Shown here: positions 1 through 6,094 of the stretch, in pieces | Position numbering within the stretch: position 1 is the first letter of the stretch | How the letters are laid out: every line of letters starts with the position of its first letter | Source of the DNA: JBFLVQ01 sp040758525 | Lineage (GTDB): Bacteria > Acidobacteriota > Blastocatellia > Chloracidobacteriales > JADJPF01 | DNA: 8,830 bases | Direction: 5' to 3' | NCBI GenBank assembly: GCA_040758525.1 | Contig: JBFLVQ010000404.1 | Span: forward strand, 1-8,830 | Position numbers and translations under genes: made by a program | Notes under the pieces: generated by a model | Databases searched by the model: none | Told to the model about the DNA's origin: nothing | The model's input: only the letters and a program-made list of their open reading frames with translations

Positions 1-90
1 TGTTTTATTCAGGTTTCTGCTGATTGTATGCAGAGAAAAGGTTTTTCTACTAACAGAGTTAAAAATCGCGAAATGCGTAAACTTCAAGAC

Positions 91-97
91 AAAGGAG
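91..97 (+). promoter_or_regulatory. Shine-Dalgarno site of the first gene (decides its start)
   Basis: AAAGGAG lies 9 bases before the ATG at 107. It matters because the reading frame of this gene stays open back to the window edge, so the ribosome site is the main argument for starting at 107. I see no convincing -35/-10 promoter pair in bases 1-90. Confidence 0.75.
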
Positions 98-106
98 AAT
101 CTAATC

Positions 107-745
107 ATGGCTAATGCTGGTTCAGGCTTCACAATCGTAAATAACACGGCGGAGAATCTTCGCGTAGCAGTGTTTAAGAAAAATTACAAGGTACCTAATC
201 TAGGTGTAACTGCTTGGCAAGTAGTAAACCCACCTACTCAGGGTGGCTCGATATATGTTACAGTCCCACAAACATACGAGGTATTTATAAACTATCCAGG
301 CCCATATGATGATCAAACCGATCCTACTGCTGGATACCAAACACCTAAAATAACCGTTAACTCATCTACTGGTACTTTCAATGTAACAACCTCGAAAACT
401 TTAGATGGTAAGGCTGTCACAGCCAAACTTGCTCAAACTAGCCAAAATGTTGTTCCCAATGAAATGCACATACAGAATCAGGCAGGATTTGGTGTGTGGG
501 GGCATATTACCAAAAGCGGACAGGATATCTATCCACCACAGATAGTTTGGCCAGGTGGCGTAATGATGCAGGATATACGACCAGAATTGTATGTTGCAGT
601 AGTAGCCTATTACGTCCAACAAGGTTCAACAATGAAGGATGAGGAGATAGACGCAACTTCGACCGAAGTAACGATTGGTCAGGTTGCTACTGTCAGCGGC
701 TCTGCTTGGACTGGATACAGCATTGTTGTGGCTAACCAAGGCTAA
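107..745 (+). CDS. Hypothetical two-module beta-rich protein
   Basis: This 212-residue protein has no signal peptide, membrane segment or recognised catalytic motif. It is rich in Val, Thr, Asn, Gln and aromatic residues in alternating patterns, as expected for beta-sandwich folds. Two halves look related. Near the N-terminus, 'FTIVNNTAENLRVAVFKK' leads to 'AWQVVNPP', 'QGGSI', then 'YEVFINYP'. In the second half, 'MHIQNQAGFGVWGHITKSG' leads to 'PPQIVWPGG', then 'LYVAVVAYY'. The shared pattern is a strand with I-x-N, a V/K strand, a Pro/Trp turn followed by GG, and a Y-V strand. The start at 107 is supported by AAAGGAG nine bases upstream; the frame is open upstream to the edge, so a longer form cannot be strictly excluded. 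The downstream context (collar protein, glycosyltransferases) makes a structural or surface-binding role plausible, but that is inference; no function is assigned. Confidence 0.85.
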   Translation: MANAGSGFTIVNNTAENLRVAVFKKNYKVPNLGVTAWQVVNPPTQGGSIYVTVPQTYEVFINYPGPYDDQTDPTAGYQTPKITVNSSTGTFNVTTSKTLDGKAVTAKLAQTSQNVVPNEMHIQNQAGFGVWGHITKSGQDIYPPQIVWPGGVMMQDIRPELYVAVVAYYVQQGSTMKDEEIDATSTEVTIGQVATVSGSAWTGYSIVVANQG

Positions 746-757
746 TTGCTGTTTTAT

Positions 758-772
758 GCCCAAAGCTTGGGC
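758..772 (+). repeat. Short inverted repeat after the first gene
   Basis: GCCCAA and TTGGGC flank a three-base loop (AGC), giving a 6 bp hairpin 12 bases after the stop codon of the first gene. No T-run follows, so it does not look like a standard intrinsic terminator; it could be an mRNA-processing or stability element, or chance. The rest of the 130 bp gap up to 875 shows nothing else I can support apart from the ribosome site of the next gene. Confidence 0.35.
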
Positions 773-861
773 TGGCGTCAAACCGGGTTAACACAAGACT
801 GTAGATCCGATGTTTTACGACAGCCCTCAAAGTTCACTTTTTGATTCTTAAGCAAAGGTTG

Positions 862-868
862 AAAGGAG
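862..868 (+). promoter_or_regulatory. Shine-Dalgarno site of the 113-residue gene
   Basis: AAAGGAG sits 7 bases before the ATG at 876. It repeats the motif seen before the first gene and supports this small ORF as a real, efficiently translated gene. Confidence 0.7.
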
Positions 869-875
869 CAGAAAG

Positions 876-1217
876 ATGGCTGAACAGTGGCGCACCACAA
901 TCTTTGGCAATGTTACTGTTCTATGGTGTCCGGATGAGACTAATAATGAGTTTCAGGTAAAACTGTTTATAGTTGACAAGCCGTTTCGTGAGTTTCTCTT
1001 AAATAGTGATCAGAGCAACTATAGCTTTACTAATCAACCTGAGCAATACAACAACTATTCCGTAAGTGGTAAACTACATTTTACTTTTGATAGGAATGCT
1101 AACCCTGAACTTGTTATCAGTCTTACTTATGGCTCCATGGGTGAACCACCTCAATCAATAACTTACTTGACGTTATATCCAGATGCTCAGGATCTGCCAA
1201 TAACAAGTCCACCATAG
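876..1217 (+). CDS. Small protein: stand-alone copy of the N-terminal domain of the next gene
   Basis: This 113-residue hypothetical protein aligns over its whole length with residues 1-105 of the 973-residue protein encoded from 1324. Shared landmarks in order are 'MA-QW', 'FG-VT-LW', an acidic stretch then 'F-V', 'SG-LHFTF', 'LTYG', 'PQS' and a final 'YP'. The similarity with many conservative changes indicates an old duplication, not a recent copy. The strand-like pattern and lack of charged helices suggest a small beta domain. There is no signal peptide or Cys pair. A strong ribosome site precedes the ATG. It might serve as a free partner, cap or regulator of the assembly built by the large protein, but that is inference. 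I do not recognise a named family. Confidence 0.85.
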   Translation: MAEQWRTTIFGNVTVLWCPDETNNEFQVKLFIVDKPFREFLLNSDQSNYSFTNQPEQYNNYSVSGKLHFTFDRNANPELVISLTYGSMGEPPQSITYLTLYPDAQDLPITSPP

Positions 1218-1243
1218 AATTAAGATTGTCTTAGTAGATCAAA

Positions 1244-1261
1244 GATAGAAGCGATTCTATC
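1244..1261 (+). repeat. Hairpin with GCGA tetraloop, terminator-like
   Basis: GATAGAA and TTCTATC form a perfect 7 bp stem closed by GCGA, a GNRA-type loop. A run of six T residues (1275-1280) begins 13 bases after the stem, too far for a classical intrinsic terminator. It lies between the 113-residue gene and the 973-residue gene, so partial termination or mRNA processing that sets different levels of the two related products is possible. Confidence 0.4.
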
Positions 1262-1282
1262 ACTTTCTCCAAACTTTTTTAT

Positions 1283-1305
1283 AACTGCTAAGCTACAGAG
1301 CAGTT
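1283..1305 (+). repeat. Second inverted repeat just upstream of the large gene
   Basis: AACTGC (1283-1288) and GCAGTT (1300-1305) are perfect complements around an 11-base loop, followed by two further T residues. The 3' arm ends 18 bases before the ATG at 1324, close enough to influence ribosome access. The stem is short, so chance is possible. Confidence 0.3.
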
Positions 1306-1323
1306 TTCCAGAAGAAGTGCAAA

Positions 1324-4245
1324 ATGGCTAACCAATGGTACTCAAAACTTTTTGGTCTCGTTACGATTCTTTGGCGGCTGGCTGAATCTGGCGACGCATT
1401 TGAGGTAGTAATCTTTTTGAGTAACATTGAACTCCTCAAAGCCAGATTGAGCAATACTAACAATAGAGTTCCCTTTAGCATCTTTCCTGGTAGTAGTGGC
1501 CCTAACTATTATGCCAGTGGTACACTACATTTTACTTTTAACAGTAATGGATGCCCTACTCTAAGCCTGGATTTGACATATGGCCCCCAAGGACAAGCGC
1601 CTCAGTCAGTAAAAAACTATCGACTATACCCAGAAGGTGGCCAAGAGATAGTTATTCCACCTGATGAGCCAGTGGTTCCTTGCCAGCCTGATGATGGAGG
1701 AAAACCTGTACCTATCGACGAGCCCACCATTACAGGTGGAGAATACTACGATCTGTTTCGTTATATCTATTTACACACCTGGCCAGAAGTGCCTAAAGAG
1801 TTGCGTGCACGACGCTTTGTTGAATATGACTGTGACGGTCAAAGTCCTCCAGATGGTCAAAGCCCTCCATCAGAATCTTTCTATTGGGTATTAGTCGAGA
1901 TCAGAGAATCGGCCGATCCTTATCGGCGCCAGTTAATGTTACAAGCAGCAATAGATTTTATTCAGGGAGATCCGCTATTTGTCCGCAACATCAGTGATCT
2001 GACAGGCCCTATAAAGGACTTTGTATTACTGGATTTCTCTTGGCTAAACAGACATGAGCAGATCAGTATAGCAACCTTGAGACAAAGAATTGCTGACAAT
2101 CTCAATGTAACAGAAGATGAGTTAACAAAGTACTTGCAAGATAGAATCTACTCATCAGAAAAAGAGATGTTATGGCAGAGCCTGTTTGCTTTGATAATTA
2201 TGCTTGGTTATCGCATTGGTCTGCTTGATGAAATAATAAAGACACTAGTTATGTGCCAACTAGTAGAATGGGTCTTTTCAGATCAGGCCAATAACAGTAA
2301 TAACGATAAGTTGGCTGAACAGGTACTAGAAGCAGCAAAGGCTACGATAATATTGCCTGGAAAGATCTTTCCATTACCACCATCACCTTCCTGGCCACTC
2401 TTTTCGCCACCATTGGGTAGTAGTAATTTGCCAGCCTGGCATAAGCCTATCAATGAGATTGTCCCTTATGCTGTAGGAGACTTGCAGATGGTGCGGCAAT
2501 GGCTGCTCAGATATGAACTAGGTGAGGTAGCTTATATTGAGAATGTTCTTAAGGGTGAACGTAAAGAGACCACCAGAAGAAGGTTTAATCAGGTTCAAGA
2601 ATCTCTCTCTAGTACAGATGTAGATGCAAACGAGATTGAATCAAATACTAATGGTACAAGAATTGATCTATTAAACGAAACGGACCGCACGCTAGCGCAA
2701 AACTCCACTACCCTCTCAATTGATCCCAATAATCCTATTCAAACCACTTATGGTCCACCAACTACGGCCATTGCTACAACTAAAGGAGCCTGGACAATAC
2801 AGAATAGTCCAGGACAGTTGGACAAAGAGGATGTTACTAAGTTTGCTAAAGAGATTACCCAACGAACTGCTAATCGCATTGCTCGACAGGTAAGCCGAGC
2901 ACGTACTTTTAGTACTCTTAACGAGACTGAAGAGACGGTTGTACATACTTTTGATAATACCGAAAGCACTAACAATGTTAGAGGTGTCTATCGTTGGGTA
3001 AACAAAATTTATTCAGCTCATGTAGTAAACTATGGTCATCGTCTGTTGATAGAATTTCTCATTAAAGACCCAGCTGCCACTTATATCAAAAATGAGCTAG
3101 AAATAAAGGGGGCTTCTCTTTATGAACCGATTTCACCGCAAAAGCTAGGGATTAACTCTCATAGGAATATCACAAATTATAATTATGCCGATCTAGCAGC
3201 AAGATATGATGTCAGAGATATTACTCCTCCGCCATCTGAATTTCGTACAATCACAGCAATATTTCAGAGTTCAGAACCTGTTAATGCTAAAGAGATACCA
3301 GTTCCAGAAGGTTACGAGGCTAGTGAAGCTTATATAACTATCTCATCAGAAGATCCCAGTAGCATTAACCTATCAGGTTTAGTTGGTAGAAATCCTTTTA
3401 CCTCTAGCGATGGGAATTGCCAACATTTTTCTATGAATAAAGAGGACTACACTGTTCCTGTCGCGGTAATGAGTAATGGACAACTTGCATCACCACCAAC
3501 ACTAGCTACTAACTATCTTGTTAGTATTGAGATTAAATGTCGATATCGCAATGAAAAGTCTGAGGAATGGCAGATCAAAACCTACAATGCCATTACGCAA
3601 GGATATAATAGACAGAAAGCAGAATATTATAATCTGGTAAACGCTCAACAAGATGATAAGGCATTGACTAATCCTCTCACGATTCGAGAGATCGAGAAGA
3701 GTGAAATCAAGAAAGATTGTCTTAGACAGTTGCTTGAACAACACTGCAAACTAGTAGGTTCTTTCGAAGATCTACTAGCAGAATTTATTGTAAACGAGCC
3801 CAAATATATACAACTGTTCGAGCAAGCTTTTGAATGGAATGAGATGGCTTACTCGTTCTACCCTTACCTTAAGAACCAAGATAGTCCGCCACGACAGCCT
3901 TGGACATCTTTAAGTCAATATTTAGCTAGTGATGGTCCATTAACAGACTTTCTACAAGCAAGCTTTGCTAGAGTATTGCTGCCTGTAAGACCTAACTACA
4001 ATATGACGATCCTCTACTACCTATCATCAGGAATGATCTGGGAAGGAATAGATACTCTCGCGCCGACGATCGAACCGTATATTGATGTTGTTAATGAACT
4101 AAAAACTATTGCTGAGTTTGAATGTACAAAGAAGTGTAAGAGTGAACCATGGGAGATCACCATACCTACTTCCATGATTATGCTACAAGACAGTACTGAG
4201 CTACCACAGTTTAAACCTGGTTATGAACCTATAGATAAGGATTGA
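1324..4245 (+). CDS. Large uncharacterised multi-domain protein (973 residues)
   Basis: Domains seen in order: a beta-rich N-terminal domain (1-105) related to the preceding 113-residue protein; a Pro/Asp-rich linker (about 110-139); a helical-looking region (140-330) with a hydrophobic stretch near 283-300 that is too broken by charges to call membrane-spanning; a segment 380-421 with 'GDLQMVRQWLLRYELGEV' and a charged helix; a Thr/Asn-rich region; a block at 551-587 with 'YRWVNKIYSAHVVNYGHRL'; and a C-terminal part with 'EMAYSFYPYL' (840-849), 'ARVLLPVRPNY' (882-892) and 'EPWEITIPTSMIMLQ' (941-955). These blocks look familiar from very large uncharacterised bacterial proteins; this is memory, not a search. 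No nuclease, ATPase or protease motif and no signal peptide is apparent. The start is fixed by an in-frame stop at 1282-1284; the ribosome site (GAAGAAG) is weak. The tail-collar gene follows 25 bases later, hinting at a structural or particle-associated role (inference). Confidence 0.9.
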   Translation: MANQWYSKLFGLVTILWRLAESGDAFEVVIFLSNIELLKARLSNTNNRVPFSIFPGSSGPNYYASGTLHFTFNSNGCPTLSLDLTYGPQGQAPQSVKNYRLYPEGGQEIVIPPDEPVVPCQPDDGGKPVPIDEPTITGGEYYDLFRYIYLHTWPEVPKELRARRFVEYDCDGQSPPDGQSPPSESFYWVLVEIRESADPYRRQLMLQAAIDFIQGDPLFVRNISDLTGPIKDFVLLDFSWLNRHEQISIATLRQRIADNLNVTEDELTKYLQDRIYSSEKEMLWQSLFALIIMLGYRIGLLDEIIKTLVMCQLVEWVFSDQANNSNNDKLAEQVLEAAKATIILPGKIFPLPPSPSWPLFSPPLGSSNLPAWHKPINEIVPYAVGDLQMVRQWLLRYELGEVAYIENVLKGERKETTRRRFNQVQESLSSTDVDANEIESNTNGTRIDLLNETDRTLAQNSTTLSIDPNNPIQTTYGPPTTAIATTKGAWTIQNSPGQLDKEDVTKFAKEITQRTANRIARQVSRARTFSTLNETEETVVHTFDNTESTNNVRGVYRWVNKIYSAHVVNYGHRLLIEFLIKDPAATYIKNELEIKGASLYEPISPQKLGINSHRNITNYNYADLAARYDVRDITPPPSEFRTITAIFQSSEPVNAKEIPVPEGYEASEAYITISSEDPSSINLSGLVGRNPFTSSDGNCQHFSMNKEDYTVPVAVMSNGQLASPPTLATNYLVSIEIKCRYRNEKSEEWQIKTYNAITQGYNRQKAEYYNLVNAQQDDKALTNPLTIREIEKSEIKKDCLRQLLEQHCKLVGSFEDLLAEFIVNEPKYIQLFEQAFEWNEMAYSFYPYLKNQDSPPRQPWTSLSQYLASDGPLTDFLQASFARVLLPVRPNYNMTILYYLSSGMIWEGIDTLAPTIEPYIDVVNELKTIAEFECTKKCKSEPWEITIPTSMIMLQDSTELPQFKPGYEPIDKD
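1834..1869 (+). repeat. Two tandem 18 bp units inside the large gene
   Basis: GACGGTCAAAGTCCTCCA is followed directly by GATGGTCAAAGCCCTCCA, matching at 16 of 18 positions. They encode DGQSPP twice (residues 171-182). Both differences are synonymous, so the peptide repeat is preserved. It is probably a slippage duplication that lengthened a flexible Pro/Ser loop. Confidence 0.85.
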
Positions 4246-4252
4246 TTAACCA

Positions 4253-4260
4253 AGAGGGAG
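4253..4260 (+). promoter_or_regulatory. Shine-Dalgarno site of the tail-collar gene
   Basis: AGAGGGAG lies in the 25-base gap after the large gene and 10 bases before the ATG at 4271. An in-frame stop at 4247-4249 means no longer in-frame start exists. The tight spacing supports co-transcription with the large gene. Confidence 0.7.
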
Positions 4261-4270
4261 ATTAGCGCTA

Positions 4271-4936
4271 ATGTCAACTCCATTTCCTATTATGCCACTA
4301 CCGCTAAATACTCTTTATTGGTATACACGCGCTAGTATACCTGTCGGTGTGGTGGTCGCTTTTGCAGGACAGCTTACTGCCACAACAGGGAAAAATAGTG
4401 TCTGGCCTACTTCATCTCCCTGTGGTGGTCCAGCATCCAATCCACCAGCATCTCCTAGTTTGCCAACCGAACCTTCTGTTGAAATAGAGGCTTTAGGTTG
4501 GATGCTTTGTGATGGTAGATCCATACTAGTTTCTGAATATCCTGAACTGTTTGCTGTTATTGGCTACCTTTATGGTGGACAAGATGGCAGTTTTTCTATC
4601 CCAGACTACCGAGGACTATTTTTGCGCGGTGTTGATGCTGGCGCAGGAATGGATGCAGATATATCTCAACGCTTATTACCTCAAGGTGGAAAAGGCACCA
4701 AAGATGGTGTGGGTTCATTGCAATGTGATGCGCTACTAGCTCATCAGCATTCATATAGCTCAGTGCAGTCACCAGCAACACCATCGCAAGAAGGCAGTGC
4801 TGCTGGAGCACCAGCAGATACAACTTCGTTAACTGCCGATCCGATAAAGCCACAACAATATATTAGCCAAGCAGAGACCCGACCCAAGAATATTTATGTT
4901 AACTACATTATTAAATATAGAGAGGTTTTAAGTTAA
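4271..4936 (+). CDS. Phage tail-collar domain protein (short-fibre type)
   Basis: This 221-residue protein matches the phage tail-collar family, known from T4 short tail fibre gp12 and the so-called microcystin-dependent proteins. Landmarks: 'IPVGVVVAFAG' (23-33), 'LGWMLCDGRS' (75-84), 'LYGGQDGSFSIPDYRG' (100-115) followed by 'LFLRGVD', an HQH motif (158-160), and the C-terminal signature 'ETRPKNIYVNYIIKY' (202-216). In gp12, an H-x-H pair from each chain of the trimer binds zinc; HQH could do the same here (inference). Two low-complexity inserts stand out: residues 43-70, rich in Pro and Ser, and 161-195, rich in Ser, Ala, Thr and Gly. These flexible Ser/Thr tracts could be glycan acceptors, given the glycosyltransferase genes next door, but nothing proves it. 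The protein lacks a signal peptide. Such proteins also occur outside prophages, and no other phage gene is visible here. Confidence 0.93.
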   Translation: MSTPFPIMPLPLNTLYWYTRASIPVGVVVAFAGQLTATTGKNSVWPTSSPCGGPASNPPASPSLPTEPSVEIEALGWMLCDGRSILVSEYPELFAVIGYLYGGQDGSFSIPDYRGLFLRGVDAGAGMDADISQRLLPQGGKGTKDGVGSLQCDALLAHQHSYSSVQSPATPSQEGSAAGAPADTTSLTADPIKPQQYISQAETRPKNIYVNYIIKYREVLS

Positions 4937-4940
4937 CACT

Positions 4941-6035
4941 ATGGGTATAGTACTTACTGGACTTGATAAGACTGAGTTTGGCGAAACCTTTCATGTTGGT
5001 GCAGCCATTGTGTTAGCACCAGGATTAGCGCACTTTAACTACCCCGCTACACCACGTGTAGAAGGGCTTAATGCAGAGGCAAAATGGAGTGATGAAAAAA
5101 ACCGTCTATTAGAACTAAGTGCAGCTCAAATAGCTTTTTTAGAAGACATAACTACATATACAGATGGACAGAGAAGTTCGATCATCAGCGCACTAAGCCA
5201 GCTACAGAGAAACTATCCTGGGCAGATCATAGATACATCTGGCGGCACAGTAGAGATTAATAAGAAAAAATGTACTAACGAGATAATCTATCCAGCATTT
5301 CAAGTAAATGGAGGTAGACCTATTGGCTGGATCAGCGCAGCTTTTTTATCAGGACTTGAACAAGAAACAAAAGATAATATTGCTGTCTACCTAAATCGTC
5401 ATGTTAATGAAGAAGTAAAACCATTCACTAGACCATCGCCCAAAGGTCTCATTCGTATACGCAACAAAAATGATGATAGCGCCTGGCGTAACACAAATGC
5501 AGATATAGTGAATATGATGATCACTGCCTTTACGCAAAATGGTATTACTAATCTGATATTTGCTGGCGATCATATGGGTTATGTAGATGAAATAATTGTA
5601 GATGAAAGATTACAAAAGAAATTAGGAATTACTGCCTATAGCATTATTGGATTTGATTCCGATCCTGCCTTTCAAGAAATTGCCAATGGAAAACTCTTTG
5701 CAGCTCAATTGCAATTACTCTCTTTGCTCTATCTTAGTCATGCCACTTTATGTTCTGTTGGAATGATGTCGGGCGCATTAGATGGTCCAGGGTTAATGGG
5801 CTACCCAACAATCTTTTTTCAAGAAGATGGTAAGGATAATAGGATGGGTCTGCTGTCAGGACTTATTAGTAGTTGGTTTATTAAGGTTCCCTTTAACGTC
5901 GTTTCAAAAAAAGGAAATGAAGTAATACATTTCACTTCACAACAGACGGATCTACTACTACAACAAATAGCAACACTGAAGCCGGCCTGGCTAGCTGGAC
6001 AGGAACCTTATTGGTGGGGTGGGGGAAAATGGTAG
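4941..6035 (+). CDS. Putative GT-B-like glycosyltransferase (fucosyltransferase-like C-terminal half)
   Basis: This 364-residue protein starts 4 bases after the collar stop, so translational coupling is likely; an in-frame stop at 4929-4931 fixes the start, with AGAGG at 4921-4925 as a rather distant ribosome site. No annotated family is certain. Suggestive features are a strand with 'IRIRNKN' (171-177), the helix-strand 'NGITNLIFAGDHMGYVDE' in the middle, and a Gly-rich block 'SGALDGPGLMGYPTIFF' (277-293) followed by 'NRM' (300-302). In GT-B enzymes, including bacterial fucosyltransferase-like proteins, an Arg-rich strand and a C-terminal S-G-x-L-D/G-x-P-T loop bind the nucleotide sugar. That comparison is by pattern only. 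The first 110 residues look like a separate alpha/beta region ending in a 'KKKC' strand. The end 'PYWWGGGKW' is aromatic and unusual. Position beside two clear glycosyltransferases supports the call; an alternative is an unrelated Rossmann-like protein. Confidence 0.5.
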   Translation: MGIVLTGLDKTEFGETFHVGAAIVLAPGLAHFNYPATPRVEGLNAEAKWSDEKNRLLELSAAQIAFLEDITTYTDGQRSSIISALSQLQRNYPGQIIDTSGGTVEINKKKCTNEIIYPAFQVNGGRPIGWISAAFLSGLEQETKDNIAVYLNRHVNEEVKPFTRPSPKGLIRIRNKNDDSAWRNTNADIVNMMITAFTQNGITNLIFAGDHMGYVDEIIVDERLQKKLGITAYSIIGFDSDPAFQEIANGKLFAAQLQLLSLLYLSHATLCSVGMMSGALDGPGLMGYPTIFFQEDGKDNRMGLLSGLISSWFIKVPFNVVSKKGNEVIHFTSQQTDLLLQQIATLKPAWLAGQEPYWWGGGKW

Positions 6036-6083
6036 CACAAGAAATTCTAATTTGCGCAATGGCAGCCATAGTGTGTTAGCCTG

Positions 6084-6090
6084 AAAGGAA
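6084..6090 (+). promoter_or_regulatory. Shine-Dalgarno site of the GT-A gene
   Basis: AAAGGAA lies 4 bases before the ATG at 6095. An in-frame TAG at 6077-6079 excludes any useful upstream start, so the gene begins here. The 59-base gap before it is the largest one inside the glycosyltransferase block. Confidence 0.65.
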
Positions 6091-6094
6091 GCTT

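Noticed and set aside
1..114. A second open frame ending TAA at 112-114 that overlaps the first ATG, as if it were the tail of an upstream gene
   Set aside because: Only 37 codons, with no recognisable protein pattern; an open run this short is expected fairly often by chance. The frame of the first gene is also open to the edge, so neither is evidence on its own.
2161..2240. Possible membrane segment in the large protein around residues 283-300
   Set aside because: The hydrophobic run is short and interrupted by Gly, Tyr and Arg, and charged residues flank and follow it closely; a buried helix is more likely.
2244..2264. Perfect 7 bp inverted repeat ACTAGTT / AACTAGT with a 7-base spacer
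   Set aside because: It lies inside the large coding sequence with no site context; one short perfect repeat is expected by chance in a window this long.
2789..2813. Perfect 7 bp inverted repeat CCTGGAC / GTCCAGG with an 11-base spacer
   Set aside because: Within the coding sequence, not followed by a T-run or any other signal; treated as chance.
4271..4936. Reading the collar gene as evidence of a prophage, R-type pyocin or contractile injection system
   Set aside because: No sheath, tube, baseplate, spike, ATPase, capsid, lysis or integrase gene is seen; collar-domain proteins are common outside phages.
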